Notes under the pieces: generated by a model
Database searches by the model: none
What the model was told of the DNA's origin: nothing
The model's input: the letters and a program-made list of their open reading frames with translations, nothing else
Part shown: one piece after another, positions 9,237-17,766 of the stretch
Layout: each line of letters begins with the position of its first letter
Position numbering within the stretch: position 1 is the stretch's first letter
Assembly: GCA_001648575.1 (NCBI GenBank)
Contig: LQXN01000061.1
Location: forward strand, 62,001 to 126,000
DNA length: 64,000 bases
Source of the DNA: Sutcliffiella horikoshii DSM 8719
Lineage (GTDB): Bacteria; Bacillota; Bacilli; Bacillales; Bacillaceae_I
Direction: 5' to 3'
Position numbers and translations under genes: made by a program

Positions 9237-11025
9237 CAGCGCAGCCGTTGCGAACAAGGCCAATAAGAAACCAAAAGCCAAGGACTGGAAAGGTACCATT
9301 ACAAGGGTTTGGCGTTACCTTGGTGAAAACAAGGGTCTGTTGATACTTGTCTTGTTAATGGTGCTCGTCAGCTCTGCCCTTGGATTATTGGGGCCATTTA
9401 TTGTAGGGATGGCCATTGACAATTATGTGGTGGAACAGAATACAGCCGGCCTTTTGAATGTCTTGATTGGCCTTGTCTTCATTTATATCTTTTACTCCCT
9501 GTCCATGTGGCTTCAAAACTACTGGATGGTGGGGATCGCCCAGAATACCGTGCTGAAAATGCGCACACAGTTATTTGAGCATCTGCATAAACTCCCGATC
9601 CCTTATTTTGATAAAAGACAGCATGGGGAATTGATGAGCCGGGTGACTAATGATATGGAGAATGTCAGCTCCACCCTGAACAGCTCAGTCATACAAATAT
9701 TCTCCAGTATCCTGACACTTGTAGGTACTGTTTCGGTCATGTTATATCTAAGCCCATTACTTACTGCGATAACTTTGATTATCGTCCCTGTGATGTTCCT
9801 TGGGCTGAAGTGGATTACGAATCGTACAGGTCCGCTTTTCAAACAGACCCAGAAAAACCTTGGTGAACTAAATGGATACATTGAAGAAACCATATCCGGT
9901 CAGCGGATTGTCAAAACGTTTTCTCAAGAAGACAAAGTGATGGAAGAGTTTACGGAAAAAAGCCTGAAATTGAGAAAATCCGCTTACTGGGCCCAGACTT
10001 ATTCAGGGTTTATCCCCAAGTTGATGAATATGTTGAATAACTTGAGCTTTGCGATCATTGCAGGAGTCGGCGGTCTTTTGGCTTTAAATGCACAATCTGG
10101 TATCACCATTGGTGTCATCGTAATTTTTGCTGAGTATTCAAGGCAGTTCACACGTCCGCTCAACGACCTTGCCAATCAATTCAATACCTTGTTGTCTGCT
10201 GTTGCAGGTGCAGAGCGTGTGTTTGATGTGTTGGATGAAGAAGAGGAAGAAAGCGATGAAACGGAAGCAATCGAATTGGATTCTGTCAAAGGTGAAGTGG
10301 AATTCCGAGATGCGACGTTCTCTTATGAAGAAGATGACACGACCATCCGTAACATCAGTTTTCATGTAGATGCAGGGGAGACAGTTGCATTTGTTGGGCC
10401 GACTGGTGCAGGGAAAACTACTGTCATCAACCTGATATCCCGATTTTATGACCTGGACAGCGGCAGCATTCTTTTAGATGGCCATCCAATCAGCAGAATA
10501 AAACGTTCGAACTTGAGAAAGCACATGGCCTTTGTTTTGCAGGATTCCTTCCTATTTGAAGGGACCGTTCGGGAAAACATCCGATATGGACGTTTGAATG
10601 CAACGGATGAGGAAGTAGAGGAAGCGGCTAAACTGGCAAATGCCCATTCCTTTATCAGGAAATTGCCAGGCGGATATGATTTCACGTTAAAACAAGACGG
10701 AAGCGGAATCAGTCAAGGGCAAAAGCAATTGTTGTCGATTGCTAGGGCAGTCTTGGCAAATCCAACGATATTGGTACTGGATGAAGCAACAAGCAGTATT
10801 GATACGATAACTGAAATGAAAATTCAGGAGGCGCTTCAACGCTTAATGGATGGCCGAACAAGCTTTGTCATCGCACATCGTCTCAACACCATCCAAAGTG
10901 CCGACCAGATCCTAGTGCTGAAGGAAGGCGAAATCATTGAAAAAGGTTCCCATGACGACTTGCTGGAGCAACAAGGATATTATTACGAGTTGTTTACAAG
11001 TCAGTTGAAAAAAGAAGTAGGATAA
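9217..11025 (+). CDS. yfiC: Heterodimeric ABC exporter, catalytic subunit (YfiC-like)
   Basis: A 602-residue partner of the preceding gene: a basic N-terminal tail of about 35 residues, six membrane segments, then the ATPase domain. Walker A is GPTGAGKTT (394-402), Walker B ends LDE (Glu523) and the H-loop has His554, all canonical. The signature is GISQGQ (497-502) instead of LSGGQ. The good half-site here therefore pairs with the good LSGGQ of the partner, and the two degenerate halves pair with each other. GGAGGTG precedes the ATG inside the end of the upstream gene, so translation is coupled. Confidence 0.92.
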   Translation: MSKRISSSAAVANKANKKPKAKDWKGTITRVWRYLGENKGLLILVLLMVLVSSALGLLGPFIVGMAIDNYVVEQNTAGLLNVLIGLVFIYIFYSLSMWLQNYWMVGIAQNTVLKMRTQLFEHLHKLPIPYFDKRQHGELMSRVTNDMENVSSTLNSSVIQIFSSILTLVGTVSVMLYLSPLLTAITLIIVPVMFLGLKWITNRTGPLFKQTQKNLGELNGYIEETISGQRIVKTFSQEDKVMEEFTEKSLKLRKSAYWAQTYSGFIPKLMNMLNNLSFAIIAGVGGLLALNAQSGITIGVIVIFAEYSRQFTRPLNDLANQFNTLLSAVAGAERVFDVLDEEEEESDETEAIELDSVKGEVEFRDATFSYEEDDTTIRNISFHVDAGETVAFVGPTGAGKTTVINLISRFYDLDSGSILLDGHPISRIKRSNLRKHMAFVLQDSFLFEGTVRENIRYGRLNATDEEVEEAAKLANAHSFIRKLPGGYDFTLKQDGSGISQGQKQLLSIARAVLANPTILVLDEATSSIDTITEMKIQEALQRLMDGRTSFVIAHRLNTIQSADQILVLKEGEIIEKGSHDDLLEQQGYYYELFTSQLKKEVG

Positions 11026-11040
11026 TTAAGTACTGTATTT

Positions 11041-11088
11041 CTCCGGTATGTTCATGATGATTTTTCGTGAATGTCCCGGATTTTTTTA
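11041..11088 (+). terminator. Terminator after the exporter operon
   Basis: CTCCGG...CCCGGA hairpin with an imperfect inner stem (TTCATG/CGTGAA), followed by TTTTTTT. Confidence 0.6.
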
Positions 11089-11195
11089 TTGATGAAGAAA
11101 AGCACCCATGAAAAAAAGAACGGAATTTCCCCGGGAAATACGTCGTTATGTAAAGATTCCTGTCATATTTCCATACATTATGCAGGAGACATGTA

Positions 11196-11224
11196 TTGTC
11201 TATTTTTCGAATATGATTTATAAT
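11196..11224 (+). promoter_or_regulatory. SigmaA promoter of the symporter gene
   Basis: -35 TTGTCT (11196-11201), 17-bp spacer, perfect -10 TATAAT (11219-11224). An in-frame ATG at 11223 overlaps the -10 box and cannot be in the transcript, which supports the TTG start at 11280. Confidence 0.75.
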
Positions 11225-11279
11225 GCAGTACAGAATGAAAATTCTAAATATTACAAATAAGTTAAAGGGGGATTACAAT

Positions 11280-12755
11280 TTGGAAGCATTCTTCAATGAT
11301 CCGATTGGCGGCTTAGTAAATCTTCTATGGAGTACACCAATGATAGTTTTCTGTCTTGGGGTCGGATTGTTATTTACCATTTTGACAAAATTTGTACAAG
11401 TAAGATTGTTCGGAGACATGATCAAGCAAATATTCTCCGGTAAAGCTTCAAGTGCAGGGGTATCATCCTTTCAGGCCTTATCTATTTCATTATCGGGACG
11501 TGTAGGGACCGGTAATATCGCTGGTACAGCAACAGCCATTGCGATGGGTGGACCTGGGGCGGTATTCTGGATGTGGATGATTGCATTTATTGGAGCCTCA
11601 AGTGCGTTTGTTGAGTCCACGCTTGCTCAGGTATACAAATCGAAGCAAGAAGGAGAGTATCGCGGGGGGCCAGCCTATTATATCGAGAAAGGTATCGGCT
11701 GGAGATGGTATGGAATCATCTTTGCTTTTGCGGCTCTTTTAGCCATGAGTTTATTAATGCCTGGTCTGCAGGCTAATGCCATTGGCTCTGGTTTGAACAA
11801 TGCATTTGGGATTAACAAGCAAATAATTGCCATCTCACTGGTAATCATCATTGGACTGATCATCTTTGGTGGAGTAAAGCGTATCGCTTCTGTTGCGCAA
11901 TTTGTTGTACCATTCATGGCAGTGGCGTATGTGTTAGTATCTTTCTTTATTATTGCATTAAATATTACTGAACTACCTGCAGTATTCGGTTTGATTTTCC
12001 GCAGCGCCTTCGCAGTAGATTCTGCATTCGGAGGAATCATCGGTGCAGCCATCGCCTGGGGAGTAAAACGTGGAATTTTCTCAAACGAAGCAGGGCAAGG
12101 AACAGGACCACATGCAGCAGCAGCTGCTGAGGTATCGCATCCAGCCAAGCAAGGTTTGGTTCAGGCTTTCTCTGTTTATATCGATACAATTTTAGTATGT
12201 TCGGCAACTGCATTCATGATTCTATTCACAGGATCATACAATGTTGTCGATCCTGAAAATGAAGGGCAATTCCTTCGTAATAATCTTGGAGATGCGGTAG
12301 AAGCTGGACCAGCCTATACACAGGCAGCCGTTGAATCTGTCATTCCAGGATTCGGTGCCGGATTTGTCGGTGTCGCATTATTATTCTTTGCCTTCACTAC
12401 CATCATGGCATACTACTACATTGCTGAAACGAATGTAGCCTACTTGATGCGTGGACGGAGCAATAAGATCCCGATGTTCATTCTAAAGATCGTTCTTTTA
12501 ATGGCAACATACTTTGGAGTCGTCAGAACAACTCAGGTTGCATGGGACCTTGGGGATGTTGGACTTGGTATCATGGTCTGGCTCAACCTCATTGCGTTGC
12601 TCCTGTTGGCAAAACCTGCGCTTGCTGTATTGAAGGATTATGATGAGCAAAGGAAGCAGGGGCTCGATCCGACATTTAATCCTGAGAAGTTGGGAATTAA
12701 GAATGCTGAGTTCTGGACAAAGGAATACAAGAAAGACGATGACAGAGCTTCTTAA
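11280..12755 (+). CDS. Sodium:alanine/glycine/glutamine symporter (AGCS family, AlsT-like)
   Basis: A 491-residue secondary transporter with about ten membrane segments. The AGCS signatures are clear: GRVGTGNIAG in the first third and IFSNEAGQGTGPHAAAAA near the middle. It should import alanine, glycine or glutamine with Na+. The start is TTG at 11280, with AAAGGGGG 8 bases upstream; the promoter position excludes the longer ATG frame. A short hydrophilic C-terminus ends the protein. It stands alone, with its own promoter and terminator. Confidence 0.92.
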   Translation: MEAFFNDPIGGLVNLLWSTPMIVFCLGVGLLFTILTKFVQVRLFGDMIKQIFSGKASSAGVSSFQALSISLSGRVGTGNIAGTATAIAMGGPGAVFWMWMIAFIGASSAFVESTLAQVYKSKQEGEYRGGPAYYIEKGIGWRWYGIIFAFAALLAMSLLMPGLQANAIGSGLNNAFGINKQIIAISLVIIIGLIIFGGVKRIASVAQFVVPFMAVAYVLVSFFIIALNITELPAVFGLIFRSAFAVDSAFGGIIGAAIAWGVKRGIFSNEAGQGTGPHAAAAAEVSHPAKQGLVQAFSVYIDTILVCSATAFMILFTGSYNVVDPENEGQFLRNNLGDAVEAGPAYTQAAVESVIPGFGAGFVGVALLFFAFTTIMAYYYIAETNVAYLMRGRSNKIPMFILKIVLLMATYFGVVRTTQVAWDLGDVGLGIMVWLNLIALLLLAKPALAVLKDYDEQRKQGLDPTFNPEKLGIKNAEFWTKEYKKDDDRAS

Positions 12756-12776
12756 AAGTTAAGATGTTTAATAGAA

Positions 12777-12802
12777 AAGCCCTCACCAGTTGGTGGGGGC
12801 TT
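12777..12802 (+). terminator. Terminator hairpin of the symporter gene, T-tract displaced
   Basis: AAGCCCTCACC (12777-12787) pairs with GGTGGGGGCTT (12792-12802). Only CTT follows before a repeat element begins, so the original T-run seems replaced. Confidence 0.65.
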
Positions 12803-12960
12803 CAGTGTGTAGACAAAGTTATTTTATCTTTGAGATATGCAAAACCTGTGTTGATCGTAGTGGAAGGCGCGCAGACTTCTGCGGGAGGAAGCGCCTGGAA
12901 CGAAGATCAACAGCAGGATGCAAATTTAAAAATATTTAGGACTTTGTCAACAGTCTGAAG
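12803..12960. repeat. Intergenic repeat with GACAAAGT inverted ends
   Basis: The left end CAGTGTGTAGACAAAGT and the complement of the right end, CAGACTGTTGACAAAGT, form imperfect inverted ends that extend outward into GGGCTT of the neighbouring terminator stems. The interior holds a GC-rich GGAAGGCGC core flanked by TTGATC and GATCAA, the same type of core as in the elements at 12976, 15920 and 41511. No coding sequence is seen. Confidence 0.65.
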
Positions 12961-12975
12961 CCCACACCTTGTTGG

Positions 12976-13196
12976 GAGGCCACTGAAAAACCCAATAACT
13001 AATCTTATTTTGAATTACTAGCTGTTGATTGGAGCAATAGGCGAAGACTCCTGCGGGGGGATAGCGACATTCTTGAGACCCCGCAGGGCGTAGCCCGAGG
13101 AGGCTCAAGGTCGCCCCGCGGAAAGCGAAGCCGTTTGCGGAAATCAACAGCGGTATGAAACAGATAACTAAAATATTGTACTTTTTCAGTGGCCTT
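12976..13196. mobile_element. 221-bp miniature element inserted in a terminator loop
   Basis: The ends are GAGGCCACTGAAAAA (left) and the complement AAGGCCACTGAAAAA (right), 14 of 15 identical. It is flanked by a perfect 9-bp duplication CCTTGTTGG (12967-12975 and 13197-13205). Removing it and one duplication rebuilds a terminator: AGCCCACACC, loop, GGTGGGGGCT, T6. The interior is a GC-rich palindromic core bounded by GTTGATT and AATCAAC. No transposase is encoded, so it would need one supplied in trans. Confidence 0.85.
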
Positions 13197-13284
13197 CCTT
13201 GTTGGTGGGGGCTTTTTTGTGACGAAGGGCCGGACCTGAATCAGAAACACTTCGCACGAATGCGAGAACTTGTTTTTTTTCCTG

Positions 13285-14256
13285 TTATGACTGGCCCGTC
13301 AAAACTGGTGTCAGAGTATCAGGGCTGGGCTTTCCGATTAGATACCCCTGTCCGTAATGGATTCCGATATTGCGGCAAAATTCCAATTCTTCTGGTCTTT
13401 CAATTCCTTCTGCCAGTACTTTGATGTCGAGCTTGGCAGCGAGACTCATGACGCTTTTTAAGAAGAGCTGCTTTTCAAGAGTTAGATCACAATGTGATAT
13501 ATATTTGCGGTCTATTTTTACAAAGTCAGGCTGTAGTTTTTCCAGCACTTCCAAAGTGGCGTATCCTGCACCAACATCATCAAGAGCCACCTGCATCCCG
13601 GATTGTTTGTATGTTTTAAAAATGGATTCAAGATGATCAATGTCTAGGATTTTTTCGGACTCGACTACCTCAAAAACTAGCTGGCTTGGGGCAATATTGT
13701 TTTCCTGAACAATTTGGAAGGTGTGCTGCAAGCAAAACTCCGGATTGTAAATGGAGGACGGCAGAAAGTTGATGAATATCTTCACATCTTCAGAAAGGTA
13801 TTGTCTGCTTGCAGAAACGATGGAACTTTCACGGGCTTTTTGATCAAGGTAGTTATGCAGATTGGTATCTCTTGCAAACTCAAACAGCTTAAAAGGCGGG
13901 ACTGAATTACCTTGCCACTGTGGGCGTAACAGGCACTCATAAGCAAAAAGTTCATCTTTATTCTGCAAATCTATGATCGGCTGGAAGTGTGTGGTGAAGG
14001 ATTGGTTAGCGACCAGTTCTACCAGCTCGCTATTCTGGACCAACTTTAAAAAGTGTTCCGGCGCATACTTGCCACGCATGGAGGAGGTTTTGACCAAAAT
14101 CTCAGAATCATCACTCACTAATAAAAGTTGTTGGATTTCTTTTTCTAGCTCAGCGATGGAAGGATAAAAACGTTCCACTTGTTTATCCACAGTTTGAATT
14201 GTTAGCGTACCTGTCTGCTCTATGATGTCAGGTACCCCGCAATCTTTACAGTACAT
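13285..14256 (-). CDS. EAL-domain cyclic-di-GMP phosphodiesterase
   Basis: A 323-residue protein with a C-terminal EAL domain (about residues 80-315) after a short N-terminal region that begins with a CxxC pair (Cys3, Cys6). The catalytic set looks intact: YECLLRP in place of EALLR, NFLPSS, FEVVESE, the metal motif DDVGAGYA, KIDRKY, AEGIE and GQGYLIGKP. It should hydrolyse c-di-GMP to pGpG. There is no membrane segment, GGDEF or PAS domain, so the regulatory input is probably the N-terminal region. AGGGGGAG precedes the ATG. It diverges from the kinase gene at 14556. Confidence 0.9.
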   Translation of the reverse strand: MYCKDCGVPDIIEQTGTLTIQTVDKQVERFYPSIAELEKEIQQLLLVSDDSEILVKTSSMRGKYAPEHFLKLVQNSELVELVANQSFTTHFQPIIDLQNKDELFAYECLLRPQWQGNSVPPFKLFEFARDTNLHNYLDQKARESSIVSASRQYLSEDVKIFINFLPSSIYNPEFCLQHTFQIVQENNIAPSQLVFEVVESEKILDIDHLESIFKTYKQSGMQVALDDVGAGYATLEVLEKLQPDFVKIDRKYISHCDLTLEKQLFLKSVMSLAAKLDIKVLAEGIERPEELEFCRNIGIHYGQGYLIGKPSPDTLTPVLTGQS

Positions 14257-14276
14257 CTAACTCCCCCTTATTATAA

Positions 14277-14373
14277 GGCTGTTTTCGTATACTTTGTTGC
14301 TTATCGTATTTTCCAATCAACCCGTTATATTACTTACTATCGTGCTCTCTTCCCTGTTGTGCTATGAATACTG
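14277..14373 (+). repeat. Left-end fragment of the 184-bp GGCT element
   Basis: The first 97 bp match the copies at 26134 and 58423, starting GGCTGTTTTCGTATACTTTG, then homology stops. The right end is missing, so this is a decayed copy in the region upstream of the EAL gene. The remaining sequence to 14555 is AT-rich with TATAAT at 14455. Confidence 0.75.
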
Positions 14374-14555
14374 ATAGGATTATTTTACTATTAAAATAAA
14401 ATAAAGGGAAATTAATCACAAATTGTTGAAAAAAGGTGGAGGGAGAAAAAGTAGTATAATATATACATTTTTTCCGTCGAACAAACAAGGGTTTTCTCTA
14501 TAGGTGTCGAAACACTATTATACGTATACTTTGTAGTGGTTGGGAGCGGACTGGA

Positions 14556-15848
14556 ATGTTGACGGAAAAGTTACTATTACATGTTTTGATCATTTTGGCA
14601 CCAGTGCTAATTTACTATGTTGTTTCTGAAAACAGAAGGTTTGGGCAATCCCCTTATTTTATCGGAGTCCTGCAAGGGATCTCCGCGGGCCTTTGTTTGT
14701 TATTTGCATTTTATGATTATGGACTGTATTGGGATTTGCGATATATTCCTCTCGTGCTCGCCATCTTGTATGGGGGGCCAAAAGCCGGTCTCATTGTATT
14801 GGCAGCTATTCTTGGCACAAGAACATATCTTGGGGGAGATGCGTTGGCCTTTGGTTATATCAGCGGACTTGTTGCTGCATCTGTCCCATTTTTATTGTTA
14901 AGACGATTTAATCGTATTGAAACTAAAAAAAGGCGGATAAGATTGGCAGTATTGGTGGGACTTTGGCCAAATTTGGTTATGTTGGCCATTCTGATAGCTT
15001 ATTTGGTGACACAGCCCATCAATATAAATGATGGCACTAATCTTTTACTGTATATCCTGTCCTTTGGATTAATCCAAGTGGTAGGTGTCGGCTTTGCTTC
15101 TATGCTCCATGAAGCAGTATTGGAGCGGGAGCTGATGAAGCAGGAAATCCGTCGGGCGGAAAAGCTGAATACATTAGGGGAACTTGCCGCTTCCATTGCA
15201 CATGAGGTCAGGAACCCATTAACGGTGGTGAAGGGTTTTCTCCAGCTGATGCACAAAGAGGATAAAGGGAAGAACTTTCAATATACCGGACTTATCTTAA
15301 GTGAGCTAGCCCGTGCTGAATCCATTATCAACGATTACCTCAGCTTTGCTAAACCAGAGTTCAAGAAGATTGAAAAAGTGGACCTGGGGGAATTGTTGCA
15401 TGATGTTAAGATGCTGCTTAATCCACTTGCGATAAAGGACGGCATCCATCTGGAAAGTTACCTCGAGAAGAATGTATTCATGGAAACTGATAAAAATCAG
15501 TTCAAGCAGGCACTTGTCAATATACTGAAAAATGCTATCGAAGCGACACCTCAGGATGGAAGGGTCTATATCAAGTTGCTCTCCAATCAAAACACAGGCA
15601 TTCAAATTGTCATTAAAGATACTGGAAAGGGAATGACGAGGGAACAGGTTTCCCGTATAGGGACGTTGTTCTATACAACGAAGGATAAGGGGACAGGTCT
15701 TGGCACCACGGTATCGATGAGGATTATCGATACGATGAATGGAAAAGTGGAGTATTCCAGTGAGCTTGGGAAAGGGACGGAAGTGAAAATTTCCTTTCCA
15801 CCTGTCAGGCAGGAGCAGCGGGAAAGAGAGACTACGGTGGTTGGGTGA
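14556..15848 (+). CDS. Six-TM sensor histidine kinase (KinB-like)
   Basis: A 430-residue kinase. Six membrane segments fill residues 1-185 with almost no extracellular loop, the 5TMR/LYT-type sensor architecture. The HisKA domain has His216 in AHEVRNPLTVVKGFLQ, and the ATPase domain shows NILKNAIEA, DTGKGM and GTGLGT. Length and layout match B. subtilis KinB, which feeds the sporulation phosphorelay, so a phosphorelay role is plausible. No response regulator is adjacent, as is usual for phosphorelay kinases. The ATG follows a weak GGGAGCGGA. Confidence 0.85.
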   Translation: MLTEKLLLHVLIILAPVLIYYVVSENRRFGQSPYFIGVLQGISAGLCLLFAFYDYGLYWDLRYIPLVLAILYGGPKAGLIVLAAILGTRTYLGGDALAFGYISGLVAASVPFLLLRRFNRIETKKRRIRLAVLVGLWPNLVMLAILIAYLVTQPININDGTNLLLYILSFGLIQVVGVGFASMLHEAVLERELMKQEIRRAEKLNTLGELAASIAHEVRNPLTVVKGFLQLMHKEDKGKNFQYTGLILSELARAESIINDYLSFAKPEFKKIEKVDLGELLHDVKMLLNPLAIKDGIHLESYLEKNVFMETDKNQFKQALVNILKNAIEATPQDGRVYIKLLSNQNTGIQIVIKDTGKGMTREQVSRIGTLFYTTKDKGTGLGTTVSMRIIDTMNGKVEYSSELGKGTEVKISFPPVRQEQRERETTVVG

Positions 15849-15897
15849 AGATGCTAAGATCATTTGCCGCCATCCATCCGTAGAGCTCTAATAAAAA

Positions 15898-15919
15898 GAG
15901 AAAAGGTTCCCCTTTTCTC
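15898..15919 (+). terminator. Terminator stem after the KinB-like gene
   Basis: GAGAAAAGG (15898-15906) pairs with CCTTTTCTC (15911-15919). No T-tract follows; the repeat element starts directly after the stem. Confidence 0.6.
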
Positions 15920-16060
15920 GGTGTGTAGACAAAGTTCAAATGTGATGAAAATCCTTGGTGACCACAGTGGAAGGAGCGGACTCCTAAGGTGCTAGCGACA
16001 TTCTTGAGACCCCGAGGAAAGCGATGCTCCTGCAACGGAGATCAACTGTCCCACCAGAAA
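15920..16060. repeat. Intergenic repeat following a terminator stem
   Basis: It starts GGTGTGTAGACAAAGTT, the same end as the repeat at 12803, and contains the GGAAGGAGCGGACTCCT ... GACATTCTTGAGACCCC core seen in the elements at 12976 and 41511. The right end is less clear and runs into the 3' side of the yhfW-like gene. Confidence 0.6.
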
Positions 16061-16070
16061 CTTAACTAGT

Positions 16071-17597
16071 TTATAATTTCTCCAATGGTTTATCTGCGGG
16101 ACCTTCAAGGACATCGCCGTGTATGGAGAATCTTGATCCATGGCATGGGCAATCCCAGCTTCTGTCGCCATGATTCCATTCGACTTCGCAGCCAAGATGT
16201 GTGCATGTCGTATCCACACAGAACACTTCGCCTTTTTCATCTTTATAAGCTCCAGCGCGACGTCCGTTAATGGAGACCACTCCACCTTCGTCAAGTCCTA
16301 GGTCCTCAGGGCTTTTGGAAGGACGATCAAGCTTACCTTCAATTAAGTGTCCGGCCACATCCATATTAGTGCTGATGAATTTTTTCAGACTAGGATCCGC
16401 GACAAAACGGGATGGGGTGAAGAGGTCTTCATATTTATTATTTCTTCCCATTATTAAGTCCTGAATCAACAGTGCAGCTGCAGTGCCGTTCGTCATGCCC
16501 CACTTTCGGTAACCTGTGGCAATCAGGATATTAGGGTTGCCGGAAGTAATCCGCCCGATATAAGGGACCTTATCAAGTGTATAAAGATCCTGTGCAGACC
16601 AGCGATAAAGAATCTCCTTGATTCCAAACACTTCCTCCCCGAAATTTCTCAAGGCTTCATAATGCTTCAAGGTATCTTGTCCTTGTCCAGTTTTATGACC
16701 GTCCCCGCCAATCAAGGCTACCTTTTCACCATTGATCATTACATAACGTATAGATCTTGTAGGCTGTCCTGCACTGTAATACATTCCCTCTGGAATATCT
16801 TTTTCAGTTTTTGCTGCAAGTATATACGATCTTTCTGCAGACATTCTGGTAAAAAAGAATCCTTTACCATCATAAAAAGGAAAATGGGAGCCTGCCACAA
16901 TGTAGTCGCATTCAATTTTTGCCCCATTCTTGGTGACAACAGCCAAGCCGCGGGTTTCCTCCACATCTGTTGCGACAGTATGTTCATAAATTTCTCCCCC
17001 TTTTTCCACGATCTCGTCAACTAGCACCTGCAAGTATTGCAATGGGTGAAACTGTGCTTGGTTTTTCATCACTACAACCGATTTAGTCGTGATATCAAAA
17101 GGGACCTCATACTGTAAATCTCCATCGATCCCAAGCTTCTGGTAGGCTTCAAACTCTTTTACTACCTTTTGGTCATCTTGTTCTGATTGGGAATAAATAT
17201 ATGCATCTTGTTCACTGAAATCACACTCGATGCGCTTCCTGTCAACCATATCTTTAATAAAATGAAGAGCTTCTTGGTTTGCCTGGTAATAAAGTTTAGC
17301 TTTTTCCTGGCCAAGATGCTGAATGAACTCATCGTAAATGAGCCCATGCTGTGCTGTTATTTTTGCAGTTGTATGGCCGGTTGTGCCATTCAAGATTTGA
17401 TCGGCATCGATTAAGATGACCTTCAATCCTTCTTGTACAAGCTGATAGGCGGTCGTAATCCCAGTGATTCCGCCTCCCACTATACACACTTCTGTCTTTT
17501 TGTTGGTATTCAAGGTAGGAAAAGAGCTTAGTTTTGCGGACTCCCTCCAGTATGGTTCTGGAGACTTTGGTAGTTTATTAAAATGAGTTTCATTCAC
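16071..17597 (-). CDS. yhfW: FAD-dependent oxidoreductase with C-terminal Rieske [2Fe-2S] domain (YhfW)
   Basis: A 508-residue protein, as in B. subtilis YhfW. A DAO-type FAD domain begins with CIVGGGITGITTA (38-50), and the C-terminus holds a Rieske cluster: CTHLGC and CPCHGS supply the Cys-His pairs. The natural substrate of this family is not known to me. The start is GTG at 17597, preceded by AGGAGG with 7-base spacing; an upstream in-frame extension lacks a ribosome site and overlaps the divergent helicase gene. The last residues end at a repeat element. Confidence 0.9.
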   Translation of the reverse strand: MNETHFNKLPKSPEPYWRESAKLSSFPTLNTNKKTEVCIVGGGITGITTAYQLVQEGLKVILIDADQILNGTTGHTTAKITAQHGLIYDEFIQHLGQEKAKLYYQANQEALHFIKDMVDRKRIECDFSEQDAYIYSQSEQDDQKVVKEFEAYQKLGIDGDLQYEVPFDITTKSVVVMKNQAQFHPLQYLQVLVDEIVEKGGEIYEHTVATDVEETRGLAVVTKNGAKIECDYIVAGSHFPFYDGKGFFFTRMSAERSYILAAKTEKDIPEGMYYSAGQPTRSIRYVMINGEKVALIGGDGHKTGQGQDTLKHYEALRNFGEEVFGIKEILYRWSAQDLYTLDKVPYIGRITSGNPNILIATGYRKWGMTNGTAAALLIQDLIMGRNNKYEDLFTPSRFVADPSLKKFISTNMDVAGHLIEGKLDRPSKSPEDLGLDEGGVVSINGRRAGAYKDEKGEVFCVDTTCTHLGCEVEWNHGDRSWDCPCHGSRFSIHGDVLEGPADKPLEKL

Positions 17598-17691
17598 GGT
17601 ATTTCCTCCTCTTTGTAGATAGCTATACATAATTTTTCCAAATCGCGGAAATTCATGTATCTTTTTATCAGAATGGCCAAGGATATTTCTA

Positions 17692-17720
17692 TTGGAACCT
17701 CTTAGGAAAAAGGGTAGAAT
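17692..17720 (+). promoter_or_regulatory. Promoter of the DEAD-box helicase gene
   Basis: -35 TTGGAA (17692-17697), 17-bp spacer, -10 TAGAAT (17715-17720). An in-frame TTG coincides with the -35 box, so the coding start must be downstream. Confidence 0.6.
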
Positions 17721-17766
17721 GGAGAATAGCGTACAACCCCGCATGAGGGTCATAAAGGAGAAAATG

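Noticed and set aside
11678-12148. 156-codon frame antisense to the symporter
   Set aside because: Shadow of a strongly supported membrane protein; no start context or homology.
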